64,000 nucleotides of DNA from Helichrysum umbraculigerum (GCA_949592205.1 CATIUR010000004.1:10648001-10712000); one strand, 5' to 3'. Positions 47,002 through 59,758 are shown, counted from the stretch's first letter. The notes: generated by a model not told the origin, from the letters alone. Numbers and translations: made by a program.

Positions 47002-47515
47002 TCATACATTTAGATCCCATATTTTGTATGATCTGAGGCTAGTATTATATTAGGCATTATATATACGAAGGTCAACGAAATATACGTCTTAATATTTTAT
47101 TTGGATTCAAAATTTTTATTTTTAAGCTGTATTAGGTATTTATATACAATTAGAATGGCAAATTTTGAATATATATATGATAATTTTAAAAGTTACCGAT
47201 GTTTTTTCCATTACGCATAAAAATAAGTTTAATGCGTAACGTTTTAATTTTTTATTATGTATTAAAATTCACCTTTTTATGCTAAATTTGATGTGTATAT
47301 ATAGTTATGTTGCCAATTTATAAGTATTTTTATACGAATACTTTTAAATTCTCATGGTTTTTGAGATTGAAGGAAAATTGAGTTTCTTCGTTAAACAAAA
47401 AAAAAACCAATTTTTATTCCGTAACATCTTGATATTTTATTTAAAGTCAAATTATTTTTAAGCTGTATTTAGGTACTTATATATAATTAGGATGACAAAT
47501 TTTGAATATAAATAT
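47002..47515. other. AT-rich intergenic DNA
   Basis: Low-complexity sequence in which a block (TTATTTTTAAGCTGTATTTAGG-like, then TTTGAATATA) occurs twice, near 47115-47175 and 47450-47515. No gene was seen. Confidence 0.5.
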
Positions 47516-47517
47516 AG

Positions 47518-48242
47518 GGTAAGGCTCAAATGAGAATAAAAATTTGTGTGAAAATAGAAGAACCAATGATATGGTGCCATCTGTACAAAGAGAATACAAA
47601 ACCCATTTACTCCTTAAGTTAAATATCTCACAAACGACAAATCAAAAAATTATAAAAATTGCACCATTAGATTCAGCGTTTGATGCTCTTCGATTTGCCG
47701 TCCATTAAGGCATACTTTCGACGAGTTTTTTTTTCATTATTTTTAGTGGGTTTCACATTACTAACACGTGTGTTACAATGTTGCGTTTAGGGTTTAGGGT
47801 TTGGGGTTTAGGGGTTAGGGTTAAACCCTAAACCCTAAACGCTTTATAAAACTCTAAACCATAAATCATACTAAACCCTAAACCCTGCTAAACCCTAACA
47901 CTAAACCCTAAAACTAAACCCTGCTAAACCCTAACTCTAAACCCTAACCCTAAACCCTAAATCAAATGTATAATTAATCACTAACACATGTGTTACTAAT
48001 ATGTAAAACCCACCAAAAAAATGAAAAAAAAAAAGTTCGTCGAAAGTATGCCTTGATGGACGGCAAATCGAAGAGGATAAAACGCTGAAAAATATGGTGC
48101 AATTTTCATGATTTTTTAACTTGTCGTTTGTGAGATATTTAATTTTTAAAAACGTGGATGAGAGAGAAAAAAGTGACACATGGCATATTGTGGTTGGTTC
48201 CCCATTCTGACACAAAATAGATGGTCTCAATTGAACTCTTCT
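47518..48242. mobile_element. Second telomere-like foldback element
   Basis: It is related to 10761-11636: shared strings include TCTTCGATTTGCCGTCC, AACGACAAATC and AACACATGTGTTA. The ends (GGGTAAGGCTCAAATGAG and, inverted, AGTTCAATTGAGACC) are looser copies of the same terminal repeat. The core (about 47785-47965) has GTTTAGGG units, then a long run of CCCTAAA-type units with insertions. No clear target duplication was found. Confidence 0.65.
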
Positions 48243-48616
48243 CCATATATCTATAACATATACTTAAAGCAAAATAGCTTGGGGCAATCCCAACCCTTAA
48301 TTGGTTTTCTCTATATTGATCTAACGATTAAGATTAATTTTATGGTACTTACACTTTCCACCCCCTTTATATTTAAATTAATATTTAATATTCTAATTAA
48401 CAAATTATATTTAAAAAGGAATAAATAAATTTAATAATAAAGATTAAATAATTAAGTACATAATAACGAACTAAAACAAATAATTCGGCCTAAACTAATT
48501 TTGGTAAAGTTCAAAAACCAATTAAATCGGTAACCGTATCATAAATATTTGACATAAAAAATCCACCATATTTTATCCATGTATAAAAATTAATTTCATA
48601 CGCTTTTTATAATGAA

Positions 48617-51444
48617 CTAGGTGAAGGACCCGCGACAACGCGGGATTATACATAAAAATTTGAAGCGATTTTCTCATTACAATGCCGGTTTAATCAAGTA
48701 TATGAATCTAAAACTTACATAACGATCAAAAAATGAATATTAACGTACATGAAATCTTCTTATGAATAGAAATAAAATTAAATAGCATAGCATGATGTAT
48801 ATCGATCTAACTCCTTTTATATAACCACGTATTGGCTCTCGAGGGATGTGTGTGTTGGCTCTCGAGGGATGTGTGACATATGTAAGAAGAATACATCTAG
48901 AAAAGCACACAAACCAATATTGTAAAACATATATTCCCTTCCTCTGAGTCAGAGTGTCCACTTTGACTTTGCATAGAGTTTTAGGATTTTTCACAAACTA
49001 TACTTTCACCAATCAAATAACATATTTACCCACTAAAGTTTTTTATATTGCATTATATGTACTTTCGGATTAAATTTCATTTTTCAATGTATGGAAAGCA
49101 TATTTGTGGTGATGAACTACTAATTTTTATACATGTGAGATTATTTTTTACAAATAACGTGTACTTAAGTAAACGTAGGTTAATAAGTCTACGAATTGAA
49201 ATTACAATTATCGTGTTTGACTCATGATTTGTACTTCCAAAAGACGCAAATAAATCCAATTAACTATCCCACGCTTACATATTCGGAAAGCATAGGAACC
49301 ATTGTTGAAGGTGATTGCAGCACATCATCCAACAAATTAGAGATATGCAACATTACTGCCTCCCCGAAACAAATGTCCTATCAGTGACTCAACATTTTTT
49401 GAACCATTAGCCCATCATAGGACTAATGATAAGTCGGTAGTAATATAGATTTTTTAAGGATACATATATAGCTGGAAATCGAATAAATAAAGTTAATGTA
49501 AAATAAATAATGAAACTAATGAACCTTTTAATATTGATCACAATACATTCAAAGTAATAAGCTTTAGTCAAATACTTCAAATAGGATGACATAATGAATC
49601 AGTTTGACTTGTAAGTCTGACATTGAATCCATGAACTCTAAGATATCAATATATTGCAATATTCTACATACCAATGCAAGAATAATACAATTTTTTTTAA
49701 AACAACTTCAATCATACCTAAATCTATGCACCATGAATTCATGTATTCATAGCAAAATGTACTCATGAGATATCGCGCCTGCAACTCTTGTGTCTATGCA
49801 TTACAGAAGAATTCGAAAGCAAATCAGTAACAGACTTTTTATATAATATAATCGCTAGCCAATAAAATCTACAATTCACTCCATCATTTTTGTATAATTT
49901 AGATTGTTTAGTTTTTCTCTTATTAAGTTATTAGATAGATAAGAAATCTATTTTTTTTTACAATCATGCATCTGAGCAAAACACATACCAACTCTCTGGT
50001 CGGGAAAAAAAATATTGGAAATGAGGTGATTATCTAAGGGGAACAAAGCAGTAATCATTATAAAAATGATACAAACTTAACAAACTAAATCTTTGATTTG
50101 CCGTCCTCATAGATCTCATCCAAGATTTATACTCAATCACTTTCATCAAAAGATTAGACAAACATCTCAACCACTTTCTTTAACAAATAGTACTTGATAT
50201 ATACTACTTTACTTTATACATTAAAAGATTAAACAAACATATTATACATGAAAGTTGAAATTGTACTTATGCAAGTAATACTAACGTTGATGTATTAGGT
50301 TGTTTTAGCAAACCCCTTTTAATAGACAATTGGTCCAATAGATAGCAAACCACTATCAAGGACACGAATTGGAAAGGTTTGAAAGCTAAATGTATTAGCT
50401 CGTTGTCTGTTTAAAATATTGAGAAAAGTGAATAATATTTCAAAAAACAATACAGTAGATATATTTACCTTCAAATTGCGTAGCAAAGTCATCCAACCCT
50501 TTGCTTTTTCATCCATCCAGATATGTACATCAATCTAACAATATCATGAACATCAAAAGTTAACAATATCATGAGTAGCAAAGCATGAAACTAAGGCATA
50601 TTCAAACAAAGATCTTAACTTACACACAAGAAGTCCATCACAAGCCTGACTTCGTCATCATCATCACCAACTTGAAGTTCAAACATAATTTCTCTGCAAT
50701 AAAAAAAAAAAAAAGGGCAACATCCTGATTCAAGTTAACTATAGAAATAAGATGATGGTAACTTTAGATAAAGAGAAGCTATGAAATCAAATAGAAAAAA
50801 GACACTAAAAAAACTCAATATAGTGCAAGTCAGTACTCTGTATATATTCTCTAGCGCAGCCAATTTCGAATTGTGATATATTAGGGTTTCTAATTGTGAA
50901 ACTTACAAAATCAGAATCCATAGCCTTCAAATCGTATAACCCCTTCAAAAATCAGATGGACAGTAAGAAATCATCTCATCGATTCATGAAAAATAGGGTT
51001 TGAGAAATCAGAAACTTACCTGAGAAGCAATTGACGATGATTGAAGTTGTATGGCTTTTGATAACTATCTTTTCTCTTGTTGAAATCTTGTTTGTTGAAT
51101 CCATTGACGATGATGATGATGATGATGGAAGAGGAATTGAAAGAGGGAATTAGGGTTTATTATTTTGAGCAGACATACATTCGAGTTAGGGTTTTTTTTG
51201 GAGGTGGCGTTATAAATGGGAAAATATTATACGGATCATTTTTTATCATAACATAATTTATTTTATCATTTTTTATCATAACATATTTATTTTAATAAAT
51301 TGTAAAATTTATCAAAAAGTAATAGGGGTATTAAGTGTATTTATTTAAACTTTTTTAGACCATTGATCTCTAATTAAAAACTCTAATCAAGGGTTAAAAT
51401 TCCTCCATGGTATCCTCTTTTAATTATATATAAAAGATTATAGA
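48617..51444 (-). mobile_element. Putative non-autonomous Helitron
   Basis: On the minus strand the 3' end reads CCCGCGTTGTCGCGGG (hairpin, 48629-48644), then 8 bases, then CTAG (48617-48620) followed by T, the arrangement expected for Helitron 3' termini (hairpin, short spacer, CTRR|T). The 5' end is probably TCTATAATCTTTTATAT at about 51444, next to T on the plus strand; its position is uncertain by some 10 bases. The interior has no Rep/helicase. It has exon-like scraps, including a minus-strand ATG stretch at 51104-51020 that ends at a GTAAGT donor. A second, different element with the same 3' end is at 62497. Confidence 0.6.
51020..51104 (-). pseudogene. Possible captured first exon
   Basis: Twenty-eight codons beginning MDSTNKISTREK end CAG|GTAAGT. 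Acidic, exon-like segments follow on the minus strand near 50693-50610 and 50525-50470, each bordered by splice-like signals. The joins could not be made to agree in frame, so an intact gene is not supported and no family was recognised. Confidence 0.25.
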
Positions 51445-52290
51445 TTATAGATAGATTATATATTTATATATATTATGTATTATATATTATAAAATTATAA
51501 ATAAATCCTTATTGTATTTAAAACCCTACTCAAAGCTGTAAGCCCGTAACCATGCAATCAAAGAAAAACGGATGGTGCTAACGCAGATGATGATGTTGAA
51601 AACGACGATGGTTTAGATTATTAGATTTTGACGACGACGGTAATCGTGTAACGGATACCAATCGGGTTTCTGCCATTCGATTTTGATTCAATCCAATTCT
51701 GCAATCAATTAATTTATTCAGGTAATGTTTTATTTTAAGAATATGTTACGTTCAATCCGTTTACGTTTTCAGTGGTATCAGTTTATTATTCGATCTTTAC
51801 ATTCATTGACTTATCGTTTTTGTAGATTTGTCTTCCTGAATAACTAAACAGTATGATTATGGGGTACATGTTAGCTTTTGATGAAAATCTTTAACGTTAT
51901 TATGTATGTAATAATAGTCAATTATCGTTATCAACTAAAGATTTAAAACGTATGCACTTGCATAATTGGTCATCATCACAGATTGGTACAACCGAAGAGA
52001 TCAAATCTGAAGTTAATTAGTTCCAAATGATTCTGGAAAAACATATTAATTACTGATTGTGTTACAAACGATATAGGAAAAAACATAGAGATTATGGTTT
52101 CATGATGTTAAAGAGAACATATATGAATTTATTACAGATGAAAACCCAGTGGAACATCAAAAAGTTGTTTATATTGCTACAATGAGTGCATTAGTTATTG
52201 ATTAAATTTGTATCGTAAGTACGTCTGTTTTGTGATTCCTTTTATGGGTTGAAATTGGTGATTAGATATGTGTGTTTAGTTGTTTACTTC
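51445..52290. other. Gene debris, unidentified
   Basis: Around 51550-51660 there are coding-like GATGATGATGTTGAAAACGA codons followed by stops, then AT-rich sequence. No gene was reconstructed. Confidence 0.3.
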
Positions 52291-52292
52291 TA

Positions 52293-52383
52293 TCAACAAC
52301 TTTATAAACGTGCAGCTATATATGGAGTATGTTATGATGGGCTTTTGCACATGTTTGATGAATTATATTATGTTTATTTATAC

Positions 52384-52452
<69 letters not shown>

Positions 52453-52582
52453 TATATATATATATATATATCAACAACTTTATAAACGTGCAGCTATATA
52501 TGGAGTATGTTATGATGGGCTTTTGCACATGTTTGATGCATATGTTATATCAAAATGGGAATTATATTATGTTTATTTATAC

Positions 52583-52655
<73 letters not shown>
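52293..52655. repeat. Tandem duplication of about 178 bp including a (TA)n tract
   Basis: The block starting TCAACAACTTTATAAACGTG at 52293 recurs at 52471. Both copies carry ATGGAGTATGTTATGATGGG and lead into TATACTATATAATATATA. The second copy has an extra segment (ATGTTATATCAAAATGGGA). Confidence 0.85.
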
Positions 52656-52677
<22 letters not shown>

Positions 52678-52678
52678 C

Positions 52679-52752
<74 letters not shown>
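52389..52752. repeat. Two (TA)n microsatellites
   Basis: Long TA runs with scattered AC interruptions at about 52389-52471 and 52589-52752. Tyr/Ile open frames in them are artefacts of the repeat. Confidence 0.95.
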
Positions 52753-52757
<5 letters not shown>

Positions 52758-52859
52758 GACACGGAGGTTGGTTAAATGCTTCTCATGAATAACATCAATT
52801 TACATATTTATAGATCTATGTGTTTTAATGTATGCTCATCTCTTACTTTCTATGTATAG

Positions 52860-53408
52860 GTCACATAGCTTTAAAGATGAGATGTATGAAAATGATGAGC
52901 CTCTTCATTCAAGCAGGCCAGAACGTGGACAGAAATAAGAAGGCCAGTAAGAATTCAGTGTTTGACTGCTCCGATTCTGATGTGAATGACGATATTGATC
53001 TTTGTAAGTTTATCAAATAATAATTTCGCCTATTTTGTTTGTGTGCAAGTGCAGATGGTATCTATATAACTGCTGATGATTGTATATTAACTCTATATAT
53101 TATTGTTTCAGTTTATGAGCAGAGGAATTAATTCTATTGGACTCATAATGATGTCAGAGATTCTGATGAAGATAATCGAAATCAAGGTTATTTACTTATT
53201 GGGTTTAATTTTGAGTTGCAATATTTCTGTCTAGCTCAAGAATTGTCCTCATATATCTTGCTTAAAGTATTTATGTACTTCCAAACTATGGAGACGGGTC
53301 CTGGAGGAGTGAATAGACTTGGTCGTGTTGCTCTTCTGCCATTCAGTTTCTTTGAAGTATATGATATGGACACTGGTTTTTTGAAATCAAATCATTTATA
53401 CAAAGGCC
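52860..53408 (+). pseudogene. Gene fragment of unknown identity
   Basis: Coding-like pieces alternate with stops: DEMYENDEPLHSSRPERG near 52875-52930, and a longer open stretch at 53216-53408 with GPGGVNRLGRVALLPF and FFEVYDMDTGFLKSNHLYKG, ending CCAG|GTAAGC, a good splice donor. The protein-like quality suggests a real but broken gene. No family was recognised. Confidence 0.35.
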
Positions 53409-53908
53409 AGGTAAGCACTATGTTGTCGTTCTGCTTATTTTGATCAAGTGGGTCCGCTGCTGGTTTTGTTGCGTTGTAATTAATTAGTGTTTCGTTGGAA
53501 AAACCAACGCAAATCTCATATTTGTGTTGCTTCCATGTGATTAGGTGGTGTCGAAATGTCGATTTTGATATAACCTTTGAGTGTCAGTTAGTATTCTGTA
53601 GCTGTCTGTTTACAGTTGAACTTTGTTACCTGTTTTTGGAGATCAAACTGATTACGTTGGTGGTTGGTTCATTTGTGCCTGCAAATAGCTTATTTGGGAG
53701 ATATACTAGGTTTGTAAGGCATTTTGTATTTTATAATAGGGTGTCTTTATACACATACACACACGCATATGTAGGTTAGTTTCTGCTACTACGTATGTAT
53801 ACGGTAATAGTATTGATTTTGGTTAGATTTGTCATAGTTGTGATTTCTTGCTATATATTTAACTTATTATGTATTTAGTTACAGAGATTCAAGCGGTATG
53901 TTTTTTCC
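53409..53908. other. AT-rich sequence
   Basis: No feature was recognised between the gene fragment and the solo LTR. Confidence 0.5.
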
Positions 53909-53913
53909 CTTAT

Positions 53914-56550
53914 TGTAACACCCCCAGAATTAACGTTTGGCGGAAGCACGATTTGGGTGTTACTAATCAAATATCAAAGCACACAAGATATAGCAAACGA
54001 CTCTATATGCGTCGTTTTAACAAAATATATTAATATAAAAGTGTTTACAACATTTAAAACTGTACATAGCTCGTGTTCGATTAAATGAGAGATTTCAATA
54101 CATAAGTACTTGTACAAAATATACTAATGCAAGAAAATCTCTAATGTCTGCATGCTGACTCGAGCTATAGTAATCCTGTGGCAGTCCAATCTACTGCTGG
54201 GTACCTGTGATACATGCTAAAACGGGTCAGCTAATGCTAGTGAGCTCACAGGTTTGAAATCAGATAATATCGTATGAACCGCAAGATTTAAGTAATGGTT
54301 TACATCCAGCAAATAATGATAGTGTATACAGCCATGAGCACATAGTCTGAGCTTAACTCGAGGGTCGGGTCCCATATAGAGAATTCCGAGCGAGGTGCCT
54401 CCACGAGTGCCTAATCTACACTCGTCTGAACAATTATTAGTACGTCCGTTTACCCTGTTAGTGCATGATAACCCGGACGAGGAGGGTCAATCCTATATGG
54501 TACCATATACTAATAATCACGCTACAACGTATTACCAAACTATGCTGACGGAGGACTTTGAAATGATTAGTGGAAAACAACTCATGTAGTATATTGTAAA
54601 GTTTGTACTTGCGTTCACATGTTAAAAATAAGCATTGAATCACACCCCTGAGTGAAAAGCGGTAAAAAGAGGGGCTATGAGACTCACATGAGTCTTGAAG
54701 CGTTTAGTCAATAACGTACGGTGCTTAATCAAGCAATAAGATGTCCGCAGACAGATAACCTGAGGGTGTCCACGACACGCGATGGTTATTAATATGAATA
54801 GGTAGTTACAAAGACTACCAGTTGTTCGTTCACTATAATGTCCAAATTACCACGATTTGGTTGTTTGGTTAACTTTTGTTCTGAAACGTGTACGGCCCGT
54901 TGGTGATTAGTTGTAGTAAAAATCTTAACATTATTGTTTTGATTTCATATAGTTATACTTACAAGTATTTATAAGCTTTAGGTGACGGGGGTCCGGGGGC
55001 AGCGCCTCTGGTAAGCGGGGTTTCCAGGGGTGGCAACCCCTGGCGGGTCCAAGGGGCTGGCCCCTGGTTGGGGTCGAGATGCCAAGTCAGCTCGAAAAAT
55101 TTTTATTTCTATTAAATTGCTTTGGTGAAAAACGCATTTGGAATTTAATTTGGGTGAAATCAAGTGATAATTTTTGGGTCTCAACACTTCGTAAAAATTG
55201 GTTTGAAACCTTCTGTATTATGTGTCACTTATAGCGACGCTTAGGGCTTAGGCGACACTCAGGAAGTGTCGCATGAAATGACGGATTCTGATTAATGGCG
55301 TCACTTGTGCAAGTGATGCATATAGTGCGACACTTAAGGAAGTGTCGGTTGTAAGTGTCGGTACAAGTGTCATGAGTCACTAAGGTTAGTGACGGGTGAA
55401 ATCAGTTCTCGATTGTAGGCGTCACTTAGACAAGTGACGCTATAAGTGTCGGTTCATAGTGACGGGTATTGAATTTGCGACACTTAGGCAAGTGTCGGGA
55501 AAAAGGGGGTTTTATGCGGCACTCAGGCAAGTGACGCAAAATTAGGGCTTTTAGCGACACTCAATGCGTCACTTAAGTGACGCACGAAGTGACGCTATAC
55601 TGCAGTCGTCGTTGCGTCACTTCGAACTGTTGGCGGATTTTTGAGCCAAAAATTAGTTTTCCGGCGACCACTTGGTCCGATTCTTTTACCCAACCCATAT
55701 TTGGACATTACAAGTTATTATAAACAACAAACAAGTGAAAATACTAAGAATCGAGAGGTTTCGGGATTTTGTCGGAAACTTACAAAGTGACGAATCGAAA
55801 ATATGAAAAGATAGGAAGGTAGATCGTGACGCGGTGATCCTTTTTCTCCGAAAGAGCTTGGTGGTTGGATGCCGTTTTGTGGTGTGATTTAGTGATTTTA
55901 ATGGTGGTGGTGTGTGTATGTTTTAGAGAGAAAATGAAAGAGAGAGAGATGAAGATAGATGATGATGATGATTGAAATGAGGGAGTGGGGTGGGATCCCC
56001 TCCCTTTGTGGCTGATTTTTCGGTGGGGGCCCACCGAAGTGTGGGTCTCCACCTCTTGCTCCGTGTATTCGCGCTCCGTACGGTGTTCGTTTTATCGATT
56101 ATTTAAACGTTAAATTAGTATTTAAACCATTTAATTATACGTTTTAAAATGTGAATAATTACTCGATAATTTAGTTGAAATATTGTAATAATTGCGTTAT
56201 AAAATATAACTTTTAACTTGTTTTGTTTTGTTTGCACGTTTATTATTTTAATCGTGTAGGTTCTGTTTGTACGATACGGAATGAATACGAAATATTAAAA
56301 ATAATATTTTGGATATAATAGCGTTATTAAATAATATTATATTATTTAATAAAATGGTTCACCAACGTCCGTATTTAATTGAACCGAATTGCATTCGATT
56401 TAAATTGCGTACGATTTAAATCAAATCGCATAATCGTATATATTCATCAATATATATTTTGATACATTAATTAGCCTAACACAAAACTAATTACATGTAT
56501 TTACAATTGATTAGGCCCTAATTAATAGTCCTAATTTGACGGGTGTCACA
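53914..56550 (-). mobile_element. Solo LTR of a gypsy element
   Basis: CTTAT flanks both sides (53909-53913 and 56551-56555). The 2637-bp sequence starts TGTAACACCC on the plus strand and ends GGTGTCACA. On the minus strand it lines up along its length with the 12102-14602 LTR: the same opening (CCAAATTAGGACTA-like), pyrimidine-rich stretch, GC-rich block (54980-55075) and closing region. No internal sequence remains, so unequal recombination between two LTRs probably removed it. It is well diverged from the complete element. Confidence 0.93.
55220..55640 (-). repeat. GTGTCGC/GTGACGC motif array in the solo LTR
   Basis: Many copies of AGTGTCG, AGTGACGC and complements such as GCGACACT occur at the position matching the CGTCGC array of the complete element. 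The motif differs by replacing ACGTCGC with (A/T)AGTGTCGC or AGTGACGC. Confidence 0.75.
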
Positions 56551-56639
56551 CTTATCTTCAAGATCCCTCTCATGATAATGGTTGTTTAATATATCTACTT
56601 TTGATTTTTGGTATTCATTTGATCTCATCTTCCATGGTG

Positions 56640-57016
56640 TGAAGAAAATGTAGATTCTTGAAAACTTTGCTCAATATTGTGTCGAGAGGTCATAACTGTT
56701 TGGTACAAGATGTTTAATTGGTGGAGTTTAGGTAGATGTGGAATGTTTATAGAGGAGTTATTTGATTCGGCTGTCCCGGGTTTCAATGTAAAACTGTTGA
56801 AAGATAATTGGGAGGGGGTTATATGGGTAACGTCATATTTAGTTTGGAAAAACAGGAATGATATAGAGTTCAAAAAGAAAGTTTTAAGAGGGCAGAGTTG
56901 TTTCAAGTAGTGCAATTAAGAAACTTTGAGACGATAAAAGGATGGCTGAAAACGAAAGAGTTAAAATGGGATCAATGGGTTCATGATCTTAAGACAGTGG
57001 TTGTAACATGTTAACA
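56640..57016 (+). pseudogene. LINE retrotransposon 3' relic
   Basis: The open stretch 56677-56910 (with VIWVTSYLVWKNRNDIEFKKK) resembles the end of plant LINE reverse transcriptase proteins just after the zinc-binding region. The match continues in another frame (ETIKGWLKTKELKWDQW) to a stop near 57014. It is frameshifted and lacks the catalytic domain. The sequence to about 57253 may be the LINE 3' untranslated region. Confidence 0.75.
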
Positions 57017-57659
57017 TGAAACGGGTCGCGTAACTGTTTTGAAGTGGTGGAATAGGTCATGTTGACGACTGTGTTTGGCTTGCTGTACATGATCGATTAG
57101 CAACACGTGGTGGCTGTAAAAGTTCTACTGGAAGTATGCGAGTGTAGGCTGTTGTGTAGTATGTATATGTAAGGTGCATGAAAATTGTGTATAGTGATAG
57201 GATTATGAAGGATTATAAATTCCTTTTCTGATTTAAATGTGAACATCTTGCACCTTAATGATGTACGCCATCTGACCTCAGCCTACACCACATAAGGTGA
57301 CCTCGGATCCGTACCGAGCCTGGACTCGGATAATATCCGCCGTTAGCTCTAGTAGCCCTCGGTGCGGACGACAGACTGCACTAAGTATCACGACCTCAGA
57401 TCGGTACCGAACCTAGCTCCGGATAACGTCTGAGGCAAGCTCTTTTAGCTCTCGGCATCGGCGCTAATGCCAAGGTCAAGCATGGGTCCGGGCACGTCCC
57501 GGATCAAACCACAACACCTGCCGTTGCAACTGCATAACAACGGTACGGCCGCAAGATGACAAGACATGCCCGACATTCTCTGACAATAGTACAATCCGCA
57601 ACCGTTATATTCAAGTACTATTTGCATGCCCTGGCCATTAACCTGGTCGGTTCACCCGA

Positions 57660-57830
57660 TTGGTCCACGTCAGCCGGCATACAGTAAATGTCGTCTTCGC
57701 CCACGATCGAGCTTCCACGTCAGCGATCCACGCAGGAAGTGTCGTGCTCCCCCACGACCGAGCTTCCACGTCAGCGATCCATGCAGGAAGTGTCGTGCTC
57801 CCCCACGACCAAACCCTCCACGTCAGCTTA
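57660..57830. repeat. 51-bp minisatellite in the Tat LTR
   Basis: CCACGTCAGC recurs at a 51-bp spacing (about 57667, 57716, 57767 and 57818), with CGTGCTCCCCCACGACC in each unit. The inverse of CCACGTCA is TGACGTGG, a bZIP/TGA-type binding core. It lies just upstream of the TATA box. Confidence 0.85.
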
Positions 57831-57839
57831 GGGTTTGGG

Positions 57840-57847
57840 TATAAATA
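57840..57847 (+). promoter_or_regulatory. LTR TATA box
   Basis: TATAAATA follows the minisatellite and is conserved in the inverted LTR (about 63058-63065, minus strand). Confidence 0.7.
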
Positions 57848-58052
57848 CTAGTGTTATGCTTTCATTTCAAGCCAACACCTCATAAATCCACAGAGTTATT
57901 CCTTACGAATTACTCTTCAAGAATTAGGCTTTCACCACCCTCGATTGATTTAGTCTCGACTCTGGGTTTACACGTTAATCGGAGTGTGACAAGCTTAATT
58001 CCTCATATATCATCATCATCATTGTACTCAAGTGTTTTTACGCTTGAACAAT

Positions 58053-58068
58053 TGGCGCCATCCACGGT
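58053..58068 (+). other. Primer binding site of the Tat-type element
   Basis: TGGCGCCATCCACGG begins two bases after the LTR end. TGGCGCC starts are typical of plant gypsy primer sites, but the tRNA was not identified. Confidence 0.6.
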
Positions 58069-58232
58069 TGATTTACCAGAAAACGACCACTTTTTAACCA
58101 TCCGTACGCCGGAAAACCTTCCGACACAATGGTTAACACTAAGCCTACTGATGGTGGCGACGGTGCTACTCCCGACCAACCACCACCACCTTTCTCCGAT
58201 CAATCCCCCCGACCACCGTCATTCGCACGGCG

Positions 58233-59758
58233 GTGAGCAACAGGATTGATCCACGGCAGTTGGTCTTCAATCAGAATGACGCTGACTCTGACAACAGGCC
58301 ACCGCCGGAAGGTACACCACAAAACACATCTTCAACGCCCAAATCCATCTCCAATGCTGAAGCCCAACGCATGTTGGCAGAAATGGGTTTCGTTGTGACG
58401 CCCGAACCATGGCCTCTGCCGCCGTCTCCGCCGCGTCAGAATGTGCCTCCGCCACCGGTGCACCAAGGTGGGATGGACATGGCTGCGAGCAGTAAAATGC
58501 TGGTTGGTTTGATCCTTAGCGCCGCTCCACCGGGCGCTGTGCCGACATACTCTGACGAGTCGGCAACAGATAACTTAATAGCAAATTTTTATTCCACCAT
58601 TCAGGGTGAGAAGGTGAAGAAGCCGGTGCCCGTCTCCACCACCACGACCAGGTTCAATGCAAAAATCGCGAACCATCCGTTACCTGCAAAGCTCACTATT
58701 CCGTTGACAATCGGCACCTACTCGGTGACTCAGACCCCGAGGACTTCCTACAGCGGTTTGAGGGTGCCATAAAAACAGAACATTGGGAGGACCATGTGGC
58801 TTGCCACATGTTCCCTCAGGTGCTGCAGGGTAACGCCCGCGGTTGGTTTGAGAAACTGCCGGCTGGTAGCGTGGCTAGCTACGCCGATCTCAGGTTCAAA
58901 TTCTTACAACAATACCACAATTTGAAGCAGCACACGCTCACCTATCTCGACGTCTTCGAGATCAAACAGGGTAGCCGTGAGACACTTAGTGATTTCATTA
59001 CCCGTTTCACAACGGAGTGTCAGAAGATCAGCGACCTGCACCCAAGTCAACAAATTGCTGGTTTCATCTACAGCATCATCAAGGAAAGGTATCCCACACT
59101 GTACAATCGGTTGAAGAGGAAGTTACCAACGGTGTATTCCGAGGCCATCGCTATGGCTCGGGACTACTTACGTTCGGGAGAAGACAAAGATCTGTACACC
59201 ACGCCGGGCCGGGACTCGCACCGGATCGAGCATGACCGTCCTCAGGCCCGCCATCATGAGGGTGGATCCGGATCCGGCCGGCGCGACAACCAGAGACGGG
59301 ACTTCCGTCGCGACACACGGCACGATTCCCGCCGTGGTGATAATCGCGAGGCGACCCGCCCTCAGCCATATGACAAGAATTCTCTGCTGACTTCGCTCAC
59401 CAAGTCACCAAAGGAAATACTACTCACCGAGACGGCGGCGCAGAGTGCGTTTAACCCTCTGCCCCCAATGGAACATCGCGACGTTCCCAAAAACGGGAAG
59501 TACTGTGATTTTTATGAGGAATACGGGCATGATACCGATGATTGTAGACATTTGAAAAAGGAGATTAAGGCAACCATCCAGGCCGGCAAGCTTAACCATT
59601 TGCTGCCTGGAAAGAAATTCAAGAAAGCAGACGGCACTAAAACTTACGGTTGGCAGCGGAAGGACGATCCTCGTGATCCTCCGGACGCCATCATCCACAT
59701 GATTAAAGCTGCGCGGCCAAGCTTGAAACGGAAAGCAGAAACATCACAAGACTGGTAG
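58233..59758 (+). pseudogene. Tat-lineage gag, frameshifted
   Basis: The first part (58233-58772, 179 codons) is Pro/Ser-rich. Near 58715-58725 the gag core moves to another frame, consistent with loss of one base. The second open stretch (58796-59758, 320 codons) holds the Retrotrans_gag core (GNARGWFEKLPAGSV, FEIKQGSRETLSDFITRF), an Arg/Asp-rich region, and a single Cys/His-type motif (YCDFYEEYGHDTDDC). It would have built the virus-like particle and is now non-functional as one protein. Confidence 0.85.

Larger units (their letters stand above)
57254..58050 (+). repeat. 5'-truncated LTR of the Tat-type element
   Basis: It matches the inverse of 62856-63703 and ends CTTGAACA just before the primer site. 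The left edge is abrupt (CACCTTAATG against GGACTTAATG in the other copy), so the 5' part of the LTR is missing. It is 51 bp shorter than the other copy, equal to one minisatellite unit. Confidence 0.85.

Noticed and set aside
52249..52762. Tyr/Ile-rich open frames on both strands
   Set aside because: These are translations of (TA)n microsatellites.
57626..57851. Overlapping repeat-rich frames, also at 63055-63331
   Set aside because: They come from the 51-bp minisatellite in the Tat LTRs and appear on both strands.
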